Shown here piece after piece: positions 16,297 to 24,751 of a stretch of 64,000 bases of DNA; positions within the stretch are counted from its first letter, which is position 1, and each line of letters begins with the position of its first letter. The notes below the pieces were generated by a model. It was not told the DNA's origin. It saw nothing but the letters and a program-made list of their open reading frames with translations, and made no database searches. This stretch comes from Thermoanaerobaculum sp964488355. GTDB lineage: Bacteria; Acidobacteriota; Thermoanaerobaculia; Thermoanaerobaculales; Thermoanaerobaculaceae. Made by a program: the position numbers and the translations under genes. The stretch covers positions 62,001 through 126,000 of the forward strand of contig CAZAUJ010000003.1 of NCBI GenBank assembly GCA_964488355.1, read 5' to 3'.

Positions 16297-18245
16297 GGCC
16301 CTTCGCGCCGCCGCAAGCGGTAAAGCGTCAGCGGTGGCTCCTGTCGCCAGACCTGGGCATAGGTGGTGAGAAAAGTGTGGACCCGCTGGCGGATGGTGGG
16401 GTCGTCAGAAAAGTAGTCCTGGCGACCGTTCATGGTGGCCATCCGCGCCGCTTCCGCCCAGTTCACCAGCAGGTGCGTCACCCCCATGGCCTCCAAGGCA
16501 TCCCGCATCCTTTCAGGGCTGCCGGTGCGTACGGCCAGCTCGGTGAGCAGTGGCTGATGAAAGGGGTCTTCCGCCAGGATCTTTCGCTCCCAGCCAAAAA
16601 GGCGAGCCTCTGCTACTAGCAGCACCTTGGCCTCGAGCGGCAGCTCCTCGCTCACCCAACGCAACGCTGGCCAGTAGGAACCGTACCGCTGGGCCAAGGC
16701 GTCTCTTGGAAAGAAGCCCAAGGCACTTCCCTGCTGGAGCCACCACCTCTCTTTGAGACCTCGCTCGGTGCTCCACAAAAGCCCGAATGCGAGAGCAGCA
16801 AAAAACACCCGCCGAAGAACCGGGGAAAGCTTCCGCCGCACCGCCACCCAAGCACACCCCCCGGCTATCGCCAAAAGGGGCAGAACGGGCAGGAGATAGC
16901 GAGCGCGGGGAGGGCCCATGACCCACCCCAGCACGCCAGCGGCGCTGGCCGCTATCAGCACCGGCAGCCGCCGATCCAGACGCATCACTGCCGCCCCAAG
17001 CACCAAAGGCAAAAGCGCCAAGAACATTGGCCCCACCTCACCGGCGAAACCCTTGGGGGCGAAGGTGGAAAGGGTAAGAGCTGCCAGGGGGTCACGGGCG
17101 GAGCCCTCACCACCCATGAGCCCAACGGCCAGCTGAGCCGTTGGATTGGCGCCGCCGCCGAGCTGCGTGATCAGCCAGGAGCCGAAGGGGTAGAAGGGAT
17201 CGCCTGTGAGCCAGAGGTTGCGCACGAGCCACGGGCCAAAGGTGGCCAGCGTGCCCAAGGCGAGGCTGGCCAAGGCGCGCAGCTTTTCTGTCAGGTGGCG
17301 CGGATGGCTGACAGCCGCCACCGCCAGGGGCGGGAGCACGGTTGCCAGCCCCAATAGCTTGCTCCCGCAGGCCGCTCCTGCCAGTACCCCAGAGGCCAGC
17401 CAGGCGCGTGGGTCAGGATCTCCACGGGCGAAGATCGGAAGCCACGCGGCCACCGCGAAGGCAGCGGCAATGAGGTCGGCACCAGCCCAGGTGGCCGACT
17501 CCAAAACCACCGGTGCTGTGCCCAGCAGCGCCGAGGTAAGCAGAGCCGCCCGCGGGCCCCTCAGGCGGTAAGCCAGCGAACCGCCTACGAGCACCAGGAA
17601 AACGCCCGCCAGCCAGTGAATCGCCTGGGCTGCCCAGGGGCCGAGGAGCGCGAGAGGGTAGGTGTAAAGCAGGGAGGCGGTTGCGGGTAGATAGGTAAAG
17701 GTATGCCGAGGAAAGACCACCAGGCGCTTTGCTTGAAGCCACTGAAAGGGCAGACCCAGGTGGTAGTTCCATTGGTCGTAAAGGGGCGAAAGGGCGGCCA
17801 CCGCCGGCAGCACCAAGGTCAAGGGCAACAGCGCCAGCGCTGACCGCCTTTTTGGTGTCTGGGAGCAGAGCAACGGCACCCAGCTTTTGCAGCTGGCGAG
17901 ACCCACGAATAACGCCAGCAGCAGGACAACGCCAAGGCTCCAGGCGGCCAATATCCCCGCCGCTGCTAGTGCCCCCGCGGCCATGGCGAGAGTTGCTGTG
18001 CCCAAGGCCAAGTGGAGCCACCCGTGAAACGCGCGAGAAAGCCCTGCAGGAGCCAGCCGGCGGACCAACCAGAACCCCGCACCCCAGGCGGCGAGGGTGA
18101 AGGCGGCCAGCCATCCGGCGATCAAAAGCAAAACCACGGTGGTGCTAGGGCCACCCACCCGTTGATACCGCCAGTAAACTAGTCCCAGGCTGCCGGCGAG
18201 GAGAGCCGCCATCAACGCCGGCCGACCTCTGGTTACGCCTTGCAC
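16293..18245 (-). CDS. Polytopic membrane protein, GT39/PMT-like glycosyltransferase candidate
   Basis: 650 residues with at least ten hydrophobic helices and a C-terminal soluble domain of about 130 residues. The region LYDQWNYHLGLP near residue 185 looks like the acidic first periplasmic loop of PMT/ArnT-type glycosyltransferases, which move a sugar from a polyprenyl-phosphate donor. Coupling to the downstream GT2 (ATGA overlap) supports that. The GTG start at 18245 has no clear Shine-Dalgarno; ATG at 18212 is an alternative that keeps the first helix. The acceptor is unknown. Confidence 0.65.
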   Translation of the reverse strand: MQGVTRGRPALMAALLAGSLGLVYWRYQRVGGPSTTVVLLLIAGWLAAFTLAAWGAGFWLVRRLAPAGLSRAFHGWLHLALGTATLAMAAGALAAAGILAAWSLGVVLLLALFVGLASCKSWVPLLCSQTPKRRSALALLPLTLVLPAVAALSPLYDQWNYHLGLPFQWLQAKRLVVFPRHTFTYLPATASLLYTYPLALLGPWAAQAIHWLAGVFLVLVGGSLAYRLRGPRAALLTSALLGTAPVVLESATWAGADLIAAAFAVAAWLPIFARGDPDPRAWLASGVLAGAACGSKLLGLATVLPPLAVAAVSHPRHLTEKLRALASLALGTLATFGPWLVRNLWLTGDPFYPFGSWLITQLGGGANPTAQLAVGLMGGEGSARDPLAALTLSTFAPKGFAGEVGPMFLALLPLVLGAAVMRLDRRLPVLIAASAAGVLGWVMGPPRARYLLPVLPLLAIAGGCAWVAVRRKLSPVLRRVFFAALAFGLLWSTERGLKERWWLQQGSALGFFPRDALAQRYGSYWPALRWVSEELPLEAKVLLVAEARLFGWERKILAEDPFHQPLLTELAVRTGSPERMRDALEAMGVTHLLVNWAEAARMATMNGRQDYFSDDPTIRQRVHTFLTTYAQVWRQEPPLTLYRLRRREGP

Positions 18246-18290
18246 GCTGCTGAGTCTAGCAAGGTGGCTGGTGAGTAGGGGCGGTTCGCA

Positions 18291-18320
18291 TTGACGAGAG
18301 AAGGGTACTCATGGTATAAA
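18291..18320 (+). promoter_or_regulatory. Sigma-70-type promoter of rplU-rpmA-obgE
   Basis: -35 TTGACG (18291-18296) and -10 TATAAA (18315-18320), each one mismatch from consensus, 18 bases apart. Initiation near 18327 would give a leader of about 33 bases before the rplU ATG at 18360. It fits the expected high expression of the ribosomal protein genes. Confidence 0.75.
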
Positions 18321-18359
18321 GCCTTTCCCCGTACGCGCACGGGTGCTTGTGAGGTGTCC

Positions 18360-18677
18360 ATGTACGCAATTGTGGAAGCGGGTGGTAAACAGCACAAGGT
18401 GGAGGTAGGCCAGAGGCTCTTGGTGGAGCGCATTTGGCCCAATGCCCAGCCGGGAAGTCACGTGGTCTTCGATCGTGTGCTGATGATCCGCAGCGAGCAG
18501 GCGGTGAGGGTGGGCGCACCCCTGGTGGCTGGGGCCACGGTGCGAGCCACGCTCTTGCGCCCCTTGCGTGGCCAGAAGGTGATTGTCTTTAAGAAAAAGC
18601 GGCGCAAGGGGTACCGCCGAACCAAAGGTCATCGCCAGGACCTTTACGAGGTCCGCATTGACGCCATTGAGGCGTGA
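18360..18677 (+). CDS. rplU: 50S ribosomal protein L21
   Basis: 105 residues, the normal length of bL21, binding 23S rRNA. The start MYAIVEAGGKQHKV is the family signature, which fixes ATG at 18360 with GAGGTG 3 bases ahead; the frame reaching 18291 includes the promoter. The basic C-terminal half (FKKKRRKGYRRTKGHRQ) is rRNA-binding. rplU-rpmA-obgE is a widely conserved order. Confidence 0.97.
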   Translation: MYAIVEAGGKQHKVEVGQRLLVERIWPNAQPGSHVVFDRVLMIRSEQAVRVGAPLVAGATVRATLLRPLRGQKVIVFKKKRRKGYRRTKGHRQDLYEVRIDAIEA

Positions 18678-18686
18678 GGAGGGGCT

Positions 18687-18944
18687 ATGGCGCATAAGAA
18701 GGGGCAAGGTTCGAGCCGCAATGGCCGCGACTCCCACGCCCAAAGGTTGGGGGTTAAGCGCGGCGATGGGGAGCTGGTCCTGCCGGGCACCATCATCGTT
18801 CGCCAGCGCGGTACCCGCTGGAAGCCGGGGGTTGGCGTACGGCGGGGTGGCGATGACACCCTTTACGCCGCCATTCGCGGTTACGTGCGCTTTCGCGACC
18901 GTGGCCGCATGGGGCGGTTTGTGTGCGTGGAGCCTGCCGCCTGA
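18687..18944 (+). CDS. rpmA: 50S ribosomal protein L27
   Basis: 85-residue bL27, whose N-terminal tail reaches the peptidyl-transferase centre. The MAHKKGQGSSRNGRDS start is canonical and without the cleavable extension known from Firmicutes. Shine-Dalgarno GAGGAGG lies 5 bases upstream. The 97 bases between it and obgE hold no obvious gene, only a short T-run after a weak GC stem. Confidence 0.97.
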   Translation: MAHKKGQGSSRNGRDSHAQRLGVKRGDGELVLPGTIIVRQRGTRWKPGVGVRRGGDDTLYAAIRGYVRFRDRGRMGRFVCVEPAA

Positions 18945-19041
18945 GGGCCGGTTTTTCTATTTGGGTCTTTAGTTCTCCCCAGCTCGCCTGCCGCGCAGTC
19001 CCCGTCCGCGGGCCAAAAAGCTAGGAGCGGCTGAGCCAGCA

Positions 19042-20031
19042 ATGTTTTTGGACGAGGTCCGTCTACGGGTCAGGGCCGGAGATGGAGGGCGCGGGTGCGT
19101 GTCCTTTCGCCGCGAGAAATACGTCCCACGGGGGGGACCCGATGGCGGCGATGGGGGGCGTGGCGGCCACGTCATCTTCCGCGCCAGCGCCGAGTACAAC
19201 ACGCTTGCCCATCTGTATAACCGCCACCTGATCAAGGCTCAAAGAGGGGAACACGGCAGGGGGTCAAACCAAAGTGGGGCCGCCGGCAGTGACGTGGTGG
19301 TGCTGGTGCCCCGCGGCACGCTGGTGCGCGACCTGAGCACTGGGGAGGTCTTAGCCGATTTGGTTACCCCCGGCCAAGAGGTGGTTGTGGCTCGTGGTGG
19401 ACGGGGTGGGCGGGGGAACCAGCACTTTGCCACCCCCACGCACCAAGCACCTCGCTTTGCCGAGGATGGGGAGCCAGGGGAGGAGCGCTACCTCCAGCTG
19501 GAGCTCAAGCTCTTGGCCGATGTGGGCCTGGTGGGCCTGCCCAACGCAGGCAAATCTACGCTCCTTTCCCGTATCTCTGCTGCTCGGCCTAAGGTTGCCG
19601 ATTACCCCTTTACCACCCTTGAGCCCCATTTGGGAGTGGTTTACTTCCGGGAGCATTCCCTGGTCTTTGCCGACATTCCTGGCCTGATTGCTGGCGCCTC
19701 CCAGGGGGCGGGTCTGGGCATTCGCTTCTTGCGCCACATTGAGCGCTGCCGAGTGCTGCTGCACCTGGTGGATCTGGCTGCTTTTGACCCCATTCTCCAG
19801 CAGGTACAGACGGTGCGGGCCGAGCTGGAAGCCTTTGACCCCAGCTTGCTACGCCGTACCACCTTGTTAGTGGGAACGAAGGCCGACGCGGTAAGTTCGC
19901 CCCAGCGCCTGACTGAGTTGGCATCGGCAGCGGGCGAGCTCGGGTTATCCTATGCGGTGATTTCGGCCGTGGCCGGCAGCGGTCTGGAGGCGTTGTTGCA
20001 AGAGGTTTTCACCATCATGGAGCGGGCGTGA
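19042..20031 (+). CDS. obgE: Obg-family GTPase
   Basis: 329 residues. The glycine-rich Obg domain (1-158, with DGGDGGRGG and ARGGRGGRGN) is followed by the G domain with GLPNAGKST, DIPGLI and a TKAD motif. It acts in 50S maturation and growth control. No C-terminal OCT/TGS domain is present, so this is the short form. It overlaps nadD by GTGA. The Shine-Dalgarno (AGGAG) is unusually far, about 15 bases, from the ATG. Confidence 0.95.
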   Translation: MFLDEVRLRVRAGDGGRGCVSFRREKYVPRGGPDGGDGGRGGHVIFRASAEYNTLAHLYNRHLIKAQRGEHGRGSNQSGAAGSDVVVLVPRGTLVRDLSTGEVLADLVTPGQEVVVARGGRGGRGNQHFATPTHQAPRFAEDGEPGEERYLQLELKLLADVGLVGLPNAGKSTLLSRISAARPKVADYPFTTLEPHLGVVYFREHSLVFADIPGLIAGASQGAGLGIRFLRHIERCRVLLHLVDLAAFDPILQQVQTVRAELEAFDPSLLRRTTLLVGTKADAVSSPQRLTELASAAGELGLSYAVISAVAGSGLEALLQEVFTIMERA

Positions 20032-20699
20032 AGCGGGTGGCGGTGTTCGGCGGGTCCTTCGACCCGGTGCATCTCGGCCATTTGCTCCCGGTGGTTGGCG
20101 CGGCGGAAACCTTTTCTTTTTCGCGGGTGGTTTTCATTCCCGCCTACGACCCGCCGCACAAACGCGGTCAGCTGCTGGCCTCCTTTGCCCACCGCTTCGC
20201 CATGCTTGCCCTGGCCACCCAACCTTACGACCGTTTTTTCGTCTCCGATCTGGAGGCAGGCCGACCCGGCCCCACCTACACCGTGGACACGCTCGCAGCC
20301 TTTAGGGCAACTTGCCCGCAGCAGGTCGAGCTTTACTTTCTGTTGGGGAGCGATTCCTTCTCGCAGATAACCACCTGGCACCGCTGGGAAGAGCTGGTGG
20401 ACATGGCGCACGTGGTGGTGTTGCACCGCGAGACGGCCTGGGGCGAGACTTTGGCTGACAAGTTGCCAGAACATTTGCGGCGGCGCCTGCGGCTGGTGCG
20501 GCTGTTCGAGCCTGTCCCCGACCCCCCTCAAGGGGAAAAGGTCGTCTATCTTTTGGAGCACGAACCCTTTCCCGTTTCCGCCAGCGTCATCCGCCAGCGG
20601 CTTCAAGCCGGCCAGACCATTTCCGAGCTGGTACCGGCGGAAGTGCACCGGTGGATCGTCAAGTATGGGCTGTATCACCAAGCCGCCTATGGACGCTGA
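20028..20699 (+). CDS. nadD: Nicotinate-nucleotide adenylyltransferase
   Basis: 223 residues. The adenylyltransferase signature GGSFDPVHLGH (8-18) and the C-terminal SASVIRQRL (the ISSTxIR position) identify NadD, which makes deamido-NAD from nicotinate mononucleotide and ATP. GTG start inside the obgE stop. The obgE-nadD-rsfS order is conserved in many bacteria. It supplies the substrate of the NAD synthetase pair encoded near 25 kb. Confidence 0.94.
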   Translation: MKRVAVFGGSFDPVHLGHLLPVVGAAETFSFSRVVFIPAYDPPHKRGQLLASFAHRFAMLALATQPYDRFFVSDLEAGRPGPTYTVDTLAAFRATCPQQVELYFLLGSDSFSQITTWHRWEELVDMAHVVVLHRETAWGETLADKLPEHLRRRLRLVRLFEPVPDPPQGEKVVYLLEHEPFPVSASVIRQRLQAGQTISELVPAEVHRWIVKYGLYHQAAYGR

Positions 20700-21081
20700 G
20701 GTGTTAGCACGGCTTCGGCATGTGGTGGCGGCCATGGAGGCCAAGAAGGCGTACCACCTGCTTGCCCTCGATGTGTCCACCAAGACCTCCATTGCCGATG
20801 CCTTTGTCCTCTGTTCTGTGGGTTCGGCACGCCAGGCCCAAGCGGTGGCCGATGAGATTGACCGGGTGATGAGCGGCGAGGGGGTCCACGTCTTGTCGGT
20901 GGAGGGATACCTCCATGGCAGCTGGATCCTCATGGATTACGGGGACTTTGTGCTGCACATCTTCCAAGAGGAGCGTCGGGAGTACTACGGGTTGGAGCGC
21001 CTGTGGGGCGATGCCCCTGACATAACCCACCTGCTTCGCTCTTCCGGCCCTGGCCATGACCCCTCTCTACCAGAGCCTTAA
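20689..21081 (+). CDS. rsfS: Ribosomal silencing factor RsfS
   Basis: 130 residues of the RsfS/Iojap family, which binds L14 on the large subunit and blocks subunit joining in starvation. Motifs ALDVSTKTSIADAFVLCSVGS and HGSWILMDYGDFVLHIF are typical. ATG at 20689 is chosen because family members start close to this point; it overlaps nadD by 11 bases. Its final codons overlap the next AAA+ gene by 26 bases. Confidence 0.93.
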   Translation: MDAEVLARLRHVVAAMEAKKAYHLLALDVSTKTSIADAFVLCSVGSARQAQAVADEIDRVMSGEGVHVLSVEGYLHGSWILMDYGDFVLHIFQEERREYYGLERLWGDAPDITHLLRSSGPGHDPSLPEP

Positions 21082-21961
21082 CCCGCACGCGCGGCGCCTG
21101 GCACAGGAGCTGGCTCGCTTTGCGCCAACCGCGTTGCCCCTTCTGCTGGAAGGGGAAACGGGAACCGGCAAGAGCTACCTCGCTCGGCGCATTCACCGTC
21201 GTAGCCGCCCAGGCAAACCGCTGGTGGTGGTTGATTGTGCCGCCATCCCGGAAACGCTGCTACCCGCCGAGCTTTTTGGCCATACGGCGCGAGCCTTTAC
21301 CGACGCGGGCGAAGGCCGGAAGGGCTGGCTGGCCTTGGCAGAAGGCGGGACGTTGGTTTTGGACCGGGTGGATGCCCTGTCGTCGGCGGCCCAGGCCGTC
21401 CTTCTTCGTACCTTGGAGGAGGGCAACTACGTTCCGCTAGGTTCCACACACGCCCAGCGGTTTACCGCCCGTGTCATCGCCCTCACCGGCCCGGACTTGG
21501 CTCGCAAGCTGGAGGATGGCAGTTTTCGCCAGGACCTTTACCACCGATTGGCTGGCGTTCACGCTCGGCTCCTCCCCCTGCGTCAGCGTCCAGAAGACAT
21601 CCTGCCGGCCGCCAAAAAGTGGTTAAAGAAAAACGCACCTCACTTGCGTCTTGCACCTGAGGCGGAAGCGCTTTTAGCCAGCTACCCCTGGCCGGGAAAC
21701 TTCCGCGAGCTGGAGGCGGTGCTGGCTCGGGCCGCCTTATGCGCCTGCGGGCGCGCCATTGGGGCTGCCGAGCTTTCCTTCCCTGTCTTTTCCTGGGATG
21801 AGGTGCTCCCCCAGCTTTACCGGCAACGGCTCAGCGCGGCAGACGCCAGCAAGCGCTATGCCCTTTTCGTCTTGGCTGAGGAGGGTGGCAACGTTTCGCG
21901 GGCTGCCAAGCTCCTTGGCATCGCGCGCCATACCCTGATTCGCTGGCGTCGCGGGCAATGA
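21056..21961 (+). CDS. Degenerate sigma-54-activator-like AAA+ protein with Fis-type HTH
   Basis: 301 residues resembling the central and C-terminal parts of NtrC-type activators, without a sensor domain. Walker A GETGTGKS (33-40) is intact. The sigma-54 contact loop reads RAFTDA (79-84) instead of GAFTGA, and the Walker B position reads LVLDRVD (Arg104) instead of LFLDE, so the catalytic glutamate is missing. The C-terminal GGNVSRAAKLLGIARHTLIRW is a Fis-like DNA-binding helix-turn-helix. It lies between rsfS and rlmH with overlaps on both sides. It may bind DNA and nucleotide without activating sigma-54. Function unknown. Confidence 0.85.
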   Translation: MTPLYQSLNPHARRLAQELARFAPTALPLLLEGETGTGKSYLARRIHRRSRPGKPLVVVDCAAIPETLLPAELFGHTARAFTDAGEGRKGWLALAEGGTLVLDRVDALSSAAQAVLLRTLEEGNYVPLGSTHAQRFTARVIALTGPDLARKLEDGSFRQDLYHRLAGVHARLLPLRQRPEDILPAAKKWLKKNAPHLRLAPEAEALLASYPWPGNFRELEAVLARAALCACGRAIGAAELSFPVFSWDEVLPQLYRQRLSAADASKRYALFVLAEEGGNVSRAAKLLGIARHTLIRWRRGQ

Positions 21962-22425
21962 GGCGGCTTCGCCTGCTCTACGTGGGTGCCACACCGGAGC
22001 CCGTCTGGGAGGCGCTGGCTTCGCTTTATCGTCAAAGGCTTCGCCGCCTGGTTTGCTGGGACGAGGTGCGGGTGCCCTTGGCTGAGGGCCGACGTAAGGA
22101 CCCCACGGGTGCCCAAAGGCGGGAGGCGCAGGCCGTGCTGACCCATGTGCGACCGGAGGAGGCTTTGGTAGCGCTGGATGAGCGCGGCAGCCTCTGGACC
22201 ACCGCGGACCTGGCCAGGTTTCTCGCTGGTCAGTGGGGAAAGGCTGGGTTGGTCTTTGTCATTGGTTCGGACCTGGGCCTGGGGTCGGAAGTCTTGGCAC
22301 GAGCCTGTCAGCGCTGGTCTCTCTCGCCCCTCACCTTGCCGCACCAGATGGTCAGGGTGCTGGTTATGGAGCAGCTTTATCGCGCCCTCGACTGGCTTGC
22401 GGGGGGGCACTACCACCGGCCGTAG
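21958..22425 (+). CDS. rlmH: 23S rRNA (pseudouridine1915-N3)-methyltransferase
   Basis: 155-residue SPOUT methyltransferase. The knotted C-terminal AdoMet site is seen as LVFVIGSDLGL and LTLPHQMVRVLVMEQLYRA, ending in YHRP. The family normally has GG where this has GS in FVIGSD. It modifies helix 69 of 23S rRNA in the 70S ribosome. ATGA overlap with the preceding AAA+ gene. rsfS and rlmH are often adjacent, here interrupted by the regulator-like gene. Confidence 0.92.
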   Translation: MRRLRLLYVGATPEPVWEALASLYRQRLRRLVCWDEVRVPLAEGRRKDPTGAQRREAQAVLTHVRPEEALVALDERGSLWTTADLARFLAGQWGKAGLVFVIGSDLGLGSEVLARACQRWSLSPLTLPHQMVRVLVMEQLYRALDWLAGGHYHRP

Positions 22426-22435
22426 CTGGCTAGGC

Positions 22436-22441
22436 TATAAT
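22436..22441 (+). promoter_or_regulatory. Candidate -10 box of the DksA/TraR-like gene
   Basis: A perfect TATAAT lies right after the rlmH stop and 20 bases before the GTG start. No recognisable -35 is present at 16-18 bases upstream, so the promoter, if real, relies on other contacts. Confidence 0.4.
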
Positions 22442-22461
22442 GCAGCCCGCTGGAGGTTCCG

Positions 22462-22824
22462 GTGAGCGCGTTGTTGGTGACGGATGTGGAAGCAGTCCGA
22501 CGGGAGCTGGAGGCCAAGCGGCAAGAGATTCTGGAAGGCATGGCCCGGGCCCGGGCCTTGGGCCAGGTGGAAGGGGAGACAGCGGCGCCAGACATTGCCG
22601 ACCGGGCTGCCTCGGCGCTGGCGCGAGAGTTTTCTCTTTCCCTCACGGAAAACGAGGGCAAGCTCCTCAAGCTCATTGACGAGGCGTTGCAGCGCCTTTC
22701 AGCGGGGAAGTACGGCCTGTGCGTCCACTGCGGCCAGCCCATCGAGAAAGCCAGGCTGGCAGCGGTTCCCTGGGCTCGCCACTGCCTGGCGTGCCAGGAG
22801 CTGCAAGACCGAGGTGAGCTCTGA
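22462..22824 (+). CDS. DksA/TraR-type zinc-finger protein
   Basis: 120 residues: an N-terminal coiled-coil hairpin (about 8-75) and a C4 zinc finger CVHC...CLAC. This is the size and order of DksA-like factors that insert into the RNA polymerase secondary channel and modulate rRNA and stress promoters. The acidic tip residues of E. coli DksA (DxxDxA) may correspond to DIADRA near residue 44. GTG start with GGAGG 6 bases ahead. It is directly followed, with CTGA overlap, by holA. Confidence 0.88.
   Translation: MSALLVTDVEAVRRELEAKRQEILEGMARARALGQVEGETAAPDIADRAASALAREFSLSLTENEGKLLKLIDEALQRLSAGKYGLCVHCGQPIEKARLAAVPWARHCLACQELQDRGEL
22811..22821 (+). promoter_or_regulatory. Shine-Dalgarno deciding a CTG start for holA
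   Basis: GAGGTGA (22811-22817) lies 3 bases before CTG at 22821. The in-frame TGA at 22815-22817 rules out any start further upstream, and no ATG, GTG or TTG occurs in frame until 22929, well inside the conserved N-terminal domain. Confidence 0.65.
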
Positions 22825-23933
22825 AGCCTTTCCGGTTTGTCCTTGTCACCTCCCCCGATGACTACCTTTTAGAACGAGCTCGCCAAAAGCTTGCGGCCGA
22901 ATTTGCACAAGCCTTCCCCCAAGGGGATGTGACGGTGCTGGAGCCGGCGCCCCCGTGGCCGGGCTTGCTCCAGGAAGTGCAGACCCCCTCGCTTTTCGCC
23001 AGCGAGCGGCTGCTTTTGGTGCCGGAGGCGGGGACCTACCTGGCCAGCGGCGCCCCCGACCTGGAGCGGTTACCGGAAACCGCCGCCGCACCCGTTTGGG
23101 TAGGGCTTTTCGCCGTGCGCGACCACCCACCAGGGAGCGACTGGGCCTTGCTTCCCTGGCTGGAGGCGCGGCATTTGCCTTTGCCTCCACCCCCGAAGCC
23201 TTGGGAGGAGGTGTTGCTTTCGCGCGAACAGCGCCAGCTCCTTTTGCAGGTGCTCGCGGAGGACGCGCCTGAGATCTTGCCCCATAGCGAGGTGGTGGAG
23301 GCTCTGTTAGATGCCCACGGTTTTTCCCCTCGGCAGCTGGTGCAGGCGGCCAGGGGCCTGTTGGCCTCCGGCGAGCTTTCGGCGCAGCAGGCACGCCACA
23401 CGGCTGCCCACGAGGCCGTTCCGACCTCGCGGCTGGACCGAGCTCTGCAAGGGGGCGATAGGTTGGCCCTGGCTTCTACCCTGGCCAAGCTCGCCTGGGG
23501 GGCTAGCTTGGAAGACTTTCGCGGTGAGCTGGCCAGTGGTCGGCGGGCGGCCGAGCTGGTGGCGGGGGTGCTGGCCCGGGTCTGCTGGACAGCCTTGGCG
23601 GTGCGCCTGTTGGCGGAGGAAGCGGGCCTAGCCCACGAGCTGGCCCCCCAAAAAGTGGTCGAGCCGTCCTGGTACCCTCGGGTGTTCAAGCCCCGCCTTT
23701 ACCCCGCGTTGCTCAAGGCCGCGGAAGGACGGCCGGAAATGGGTCTGGCCGAGCGCTCGGCCTGGGCGTTGCAAGCCGCGTTCCGCGTGGCCGCCCAGTT
23801 CCCGGCCCAACGCTTAGTGGCAGCGCTGTCCGCCCTTGTTCGCTTTGGTGGGCTACGCGTCTCGGGCGCCGAGGTCTGGTCGCCCTTGCTCCTCGCTTAC
23901 GCTTCTCTCTTCCAGGCCTCCAGGAGCTGGTAA
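22821..23933 (+). CDS. holA: DNA polymerase III delta subunit
   Basis: 370 residues if started at CTG 22821. The N-terminal part FRFVLVTSPDDYLLERARQKL matches the opening of HolA (VYLLxGxDxYLLxEA-type), which begins the clamp-loader AAA-like domain. The rest is Leu/Ala-rich helical, ending in a collar-like domain. It would open the sliding clamp in the clamp loader. A GTG start at 22929 would remove 36 conserved-looking residues and leave a 104-base gap in an otherwise gapless operon. CTG overlaps the preceding stop (CTGA), allowing coupled reinitiation. Its 3' end overlaps rsmI by 37 bases. Confidence 0.78.
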   Translation: MKPFRFVLVTSPDDYLLERARQKLAAEFAQAFPQGDVTVLEPAPPWPGLLQEVQTPSLFASERLLLVPEAGTYLASGAPDLERLPETAAAPVWVGLFAVRDHPPGSDWALLPWLEARHLPLPPPPKPWEEVLLSREQRQLLLQVLAEDAPEILPHSEVVEALLDAHGFSPRQLVQAARGLLASGELSAQQARHTAAHEAVPTSRLDRALQGGDRLALASTLAKLAWGASLEDFRGELASGRRAAELVAGVLARVCWTALAVRLLAEEAGLAHELAPQKVVEPSWYPRVFKPRLYPALLKAAEGRPEMGLAERSAWALQAAFRVAAQFPAQRLVAALSALVRFGGLRVSGAEVWSPLLLAYASLFQASRSW

Positions 23934-24751
23934 AGCTCCCGGTGGCTCACACCCAGTTGAGCGGCGGCCCTCCTACGCGCTTCCGCCAGCGAGAGCCCCT
24001 GCTCCAGGAGGGCTTGCAGCACCTGGTGCGCGTGTCGCGGCGCAGGAAGGGCAGCAGCAGAGGGCGGTGGTGGTCCTACCACCAGCGTGAACTCCCCTTT
24101 GGCCGGCCCGCAGTGGGCGGCCAGCTCCCCTAAGGCGCCCAGGAGGCAGCGCTCGTGGACCTTGGTAAGCTCGGCCAAAAGCGCCGCCTCGCGCCCTGGG
24201 CCCAGGAGCTCGGCGCAGTCCCTCAGCTCCTGCTGTACGCGGTGAGGGCTCAAAAACAGCACCAGTGTGTGCGGCAAGGTGGCAAAAGCAGCCAGTAGGC
24301 GGCGGCGAGCTGCCGGCTTAGGTGGGAGAAAGCCGAGAAAGGTGAAGGGATAGGGGGGCAGACCCGACACGCTCACGGCCGCAACCACCGCTGAAGGGCC
24401 GGGTACTGCCCACACGGGAATACCCTGGTGCCGGCAGGCCCGCACCAGGCGGTATCCCGGGTCACAGAGAAGGGGGGTACCGGCGTCGGAAACCAGGGCG
24501 AAGGATTCTCCCCGGTGCAGCTGTTGGATAACCGTGCCCACCAACTGCTCCTCGTTGTGCTCGTGAAAGGCCAGCACCTTTTGGCTCAGGCCAGCCGCTG
24601 CCAACAGCTTGGCCACCCTTCTGGTGTCCTCGGCCAGGATCGCGCTCACTCGGGCGAGCACCTCCCTCGCCCTGGGTGACAGGTCTCCCAGGTTCCCAAT
24701 GGGGGTGGCCACCACGTAGAGGGCTCCCGGCTCCGGCGACTGCCGGCTCAT
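23897..24751 (-). CDS. rsmI: 16S rRNA (cytidine1402-2'-O)-methyltransferase
   Basis: 284 residues of the tetrapyrrole-methylase fold. Motifs LYVVATPIGNLGDLSPRA, EDTRRVAKLL, LVSDAGTPLLCDPG and VPGPSA are diagnostic of RsmI. A C-terminal helical domain (SLAEARRRAAAQLGVSHRELY) resembles the HTH-like domain in longer RsmI proteins. ATG at 24751 overlaps the nadE stop as ATGA; the longer frame to 24829 would run into nadE. Confidence 0.93.
   Translation of the reverse strand: MSRQSPEPGALYVVATPIGNLGDLSPRAREVLARVSAILAEDTRRVAKLLAAAGLSQKVLAFHEHNEEQLVGTVIQQLHRGESFALVSDAGTPLLCDPGYRLVRACRHQGIPVWAVPGPSAVVAAVSVSGLPPYPFTFLGFLPPKPAARRRLLAAFATLPHTLVLFLSPHRVQQELRDCAELLGPGREAALLAELTKVHERCLLGALGELAAHCGPAKGEFTLVVGPPPPSAAALPAPRHAHQVLQALLEQGLSLAEARRRAAAQLGVSHRELYQLLEAWKREA

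Noticed and set aside
18945..18975. Terminator after rpmA
   Set aside because: The T-run is preceded by only a weak, imperfect GC stem.
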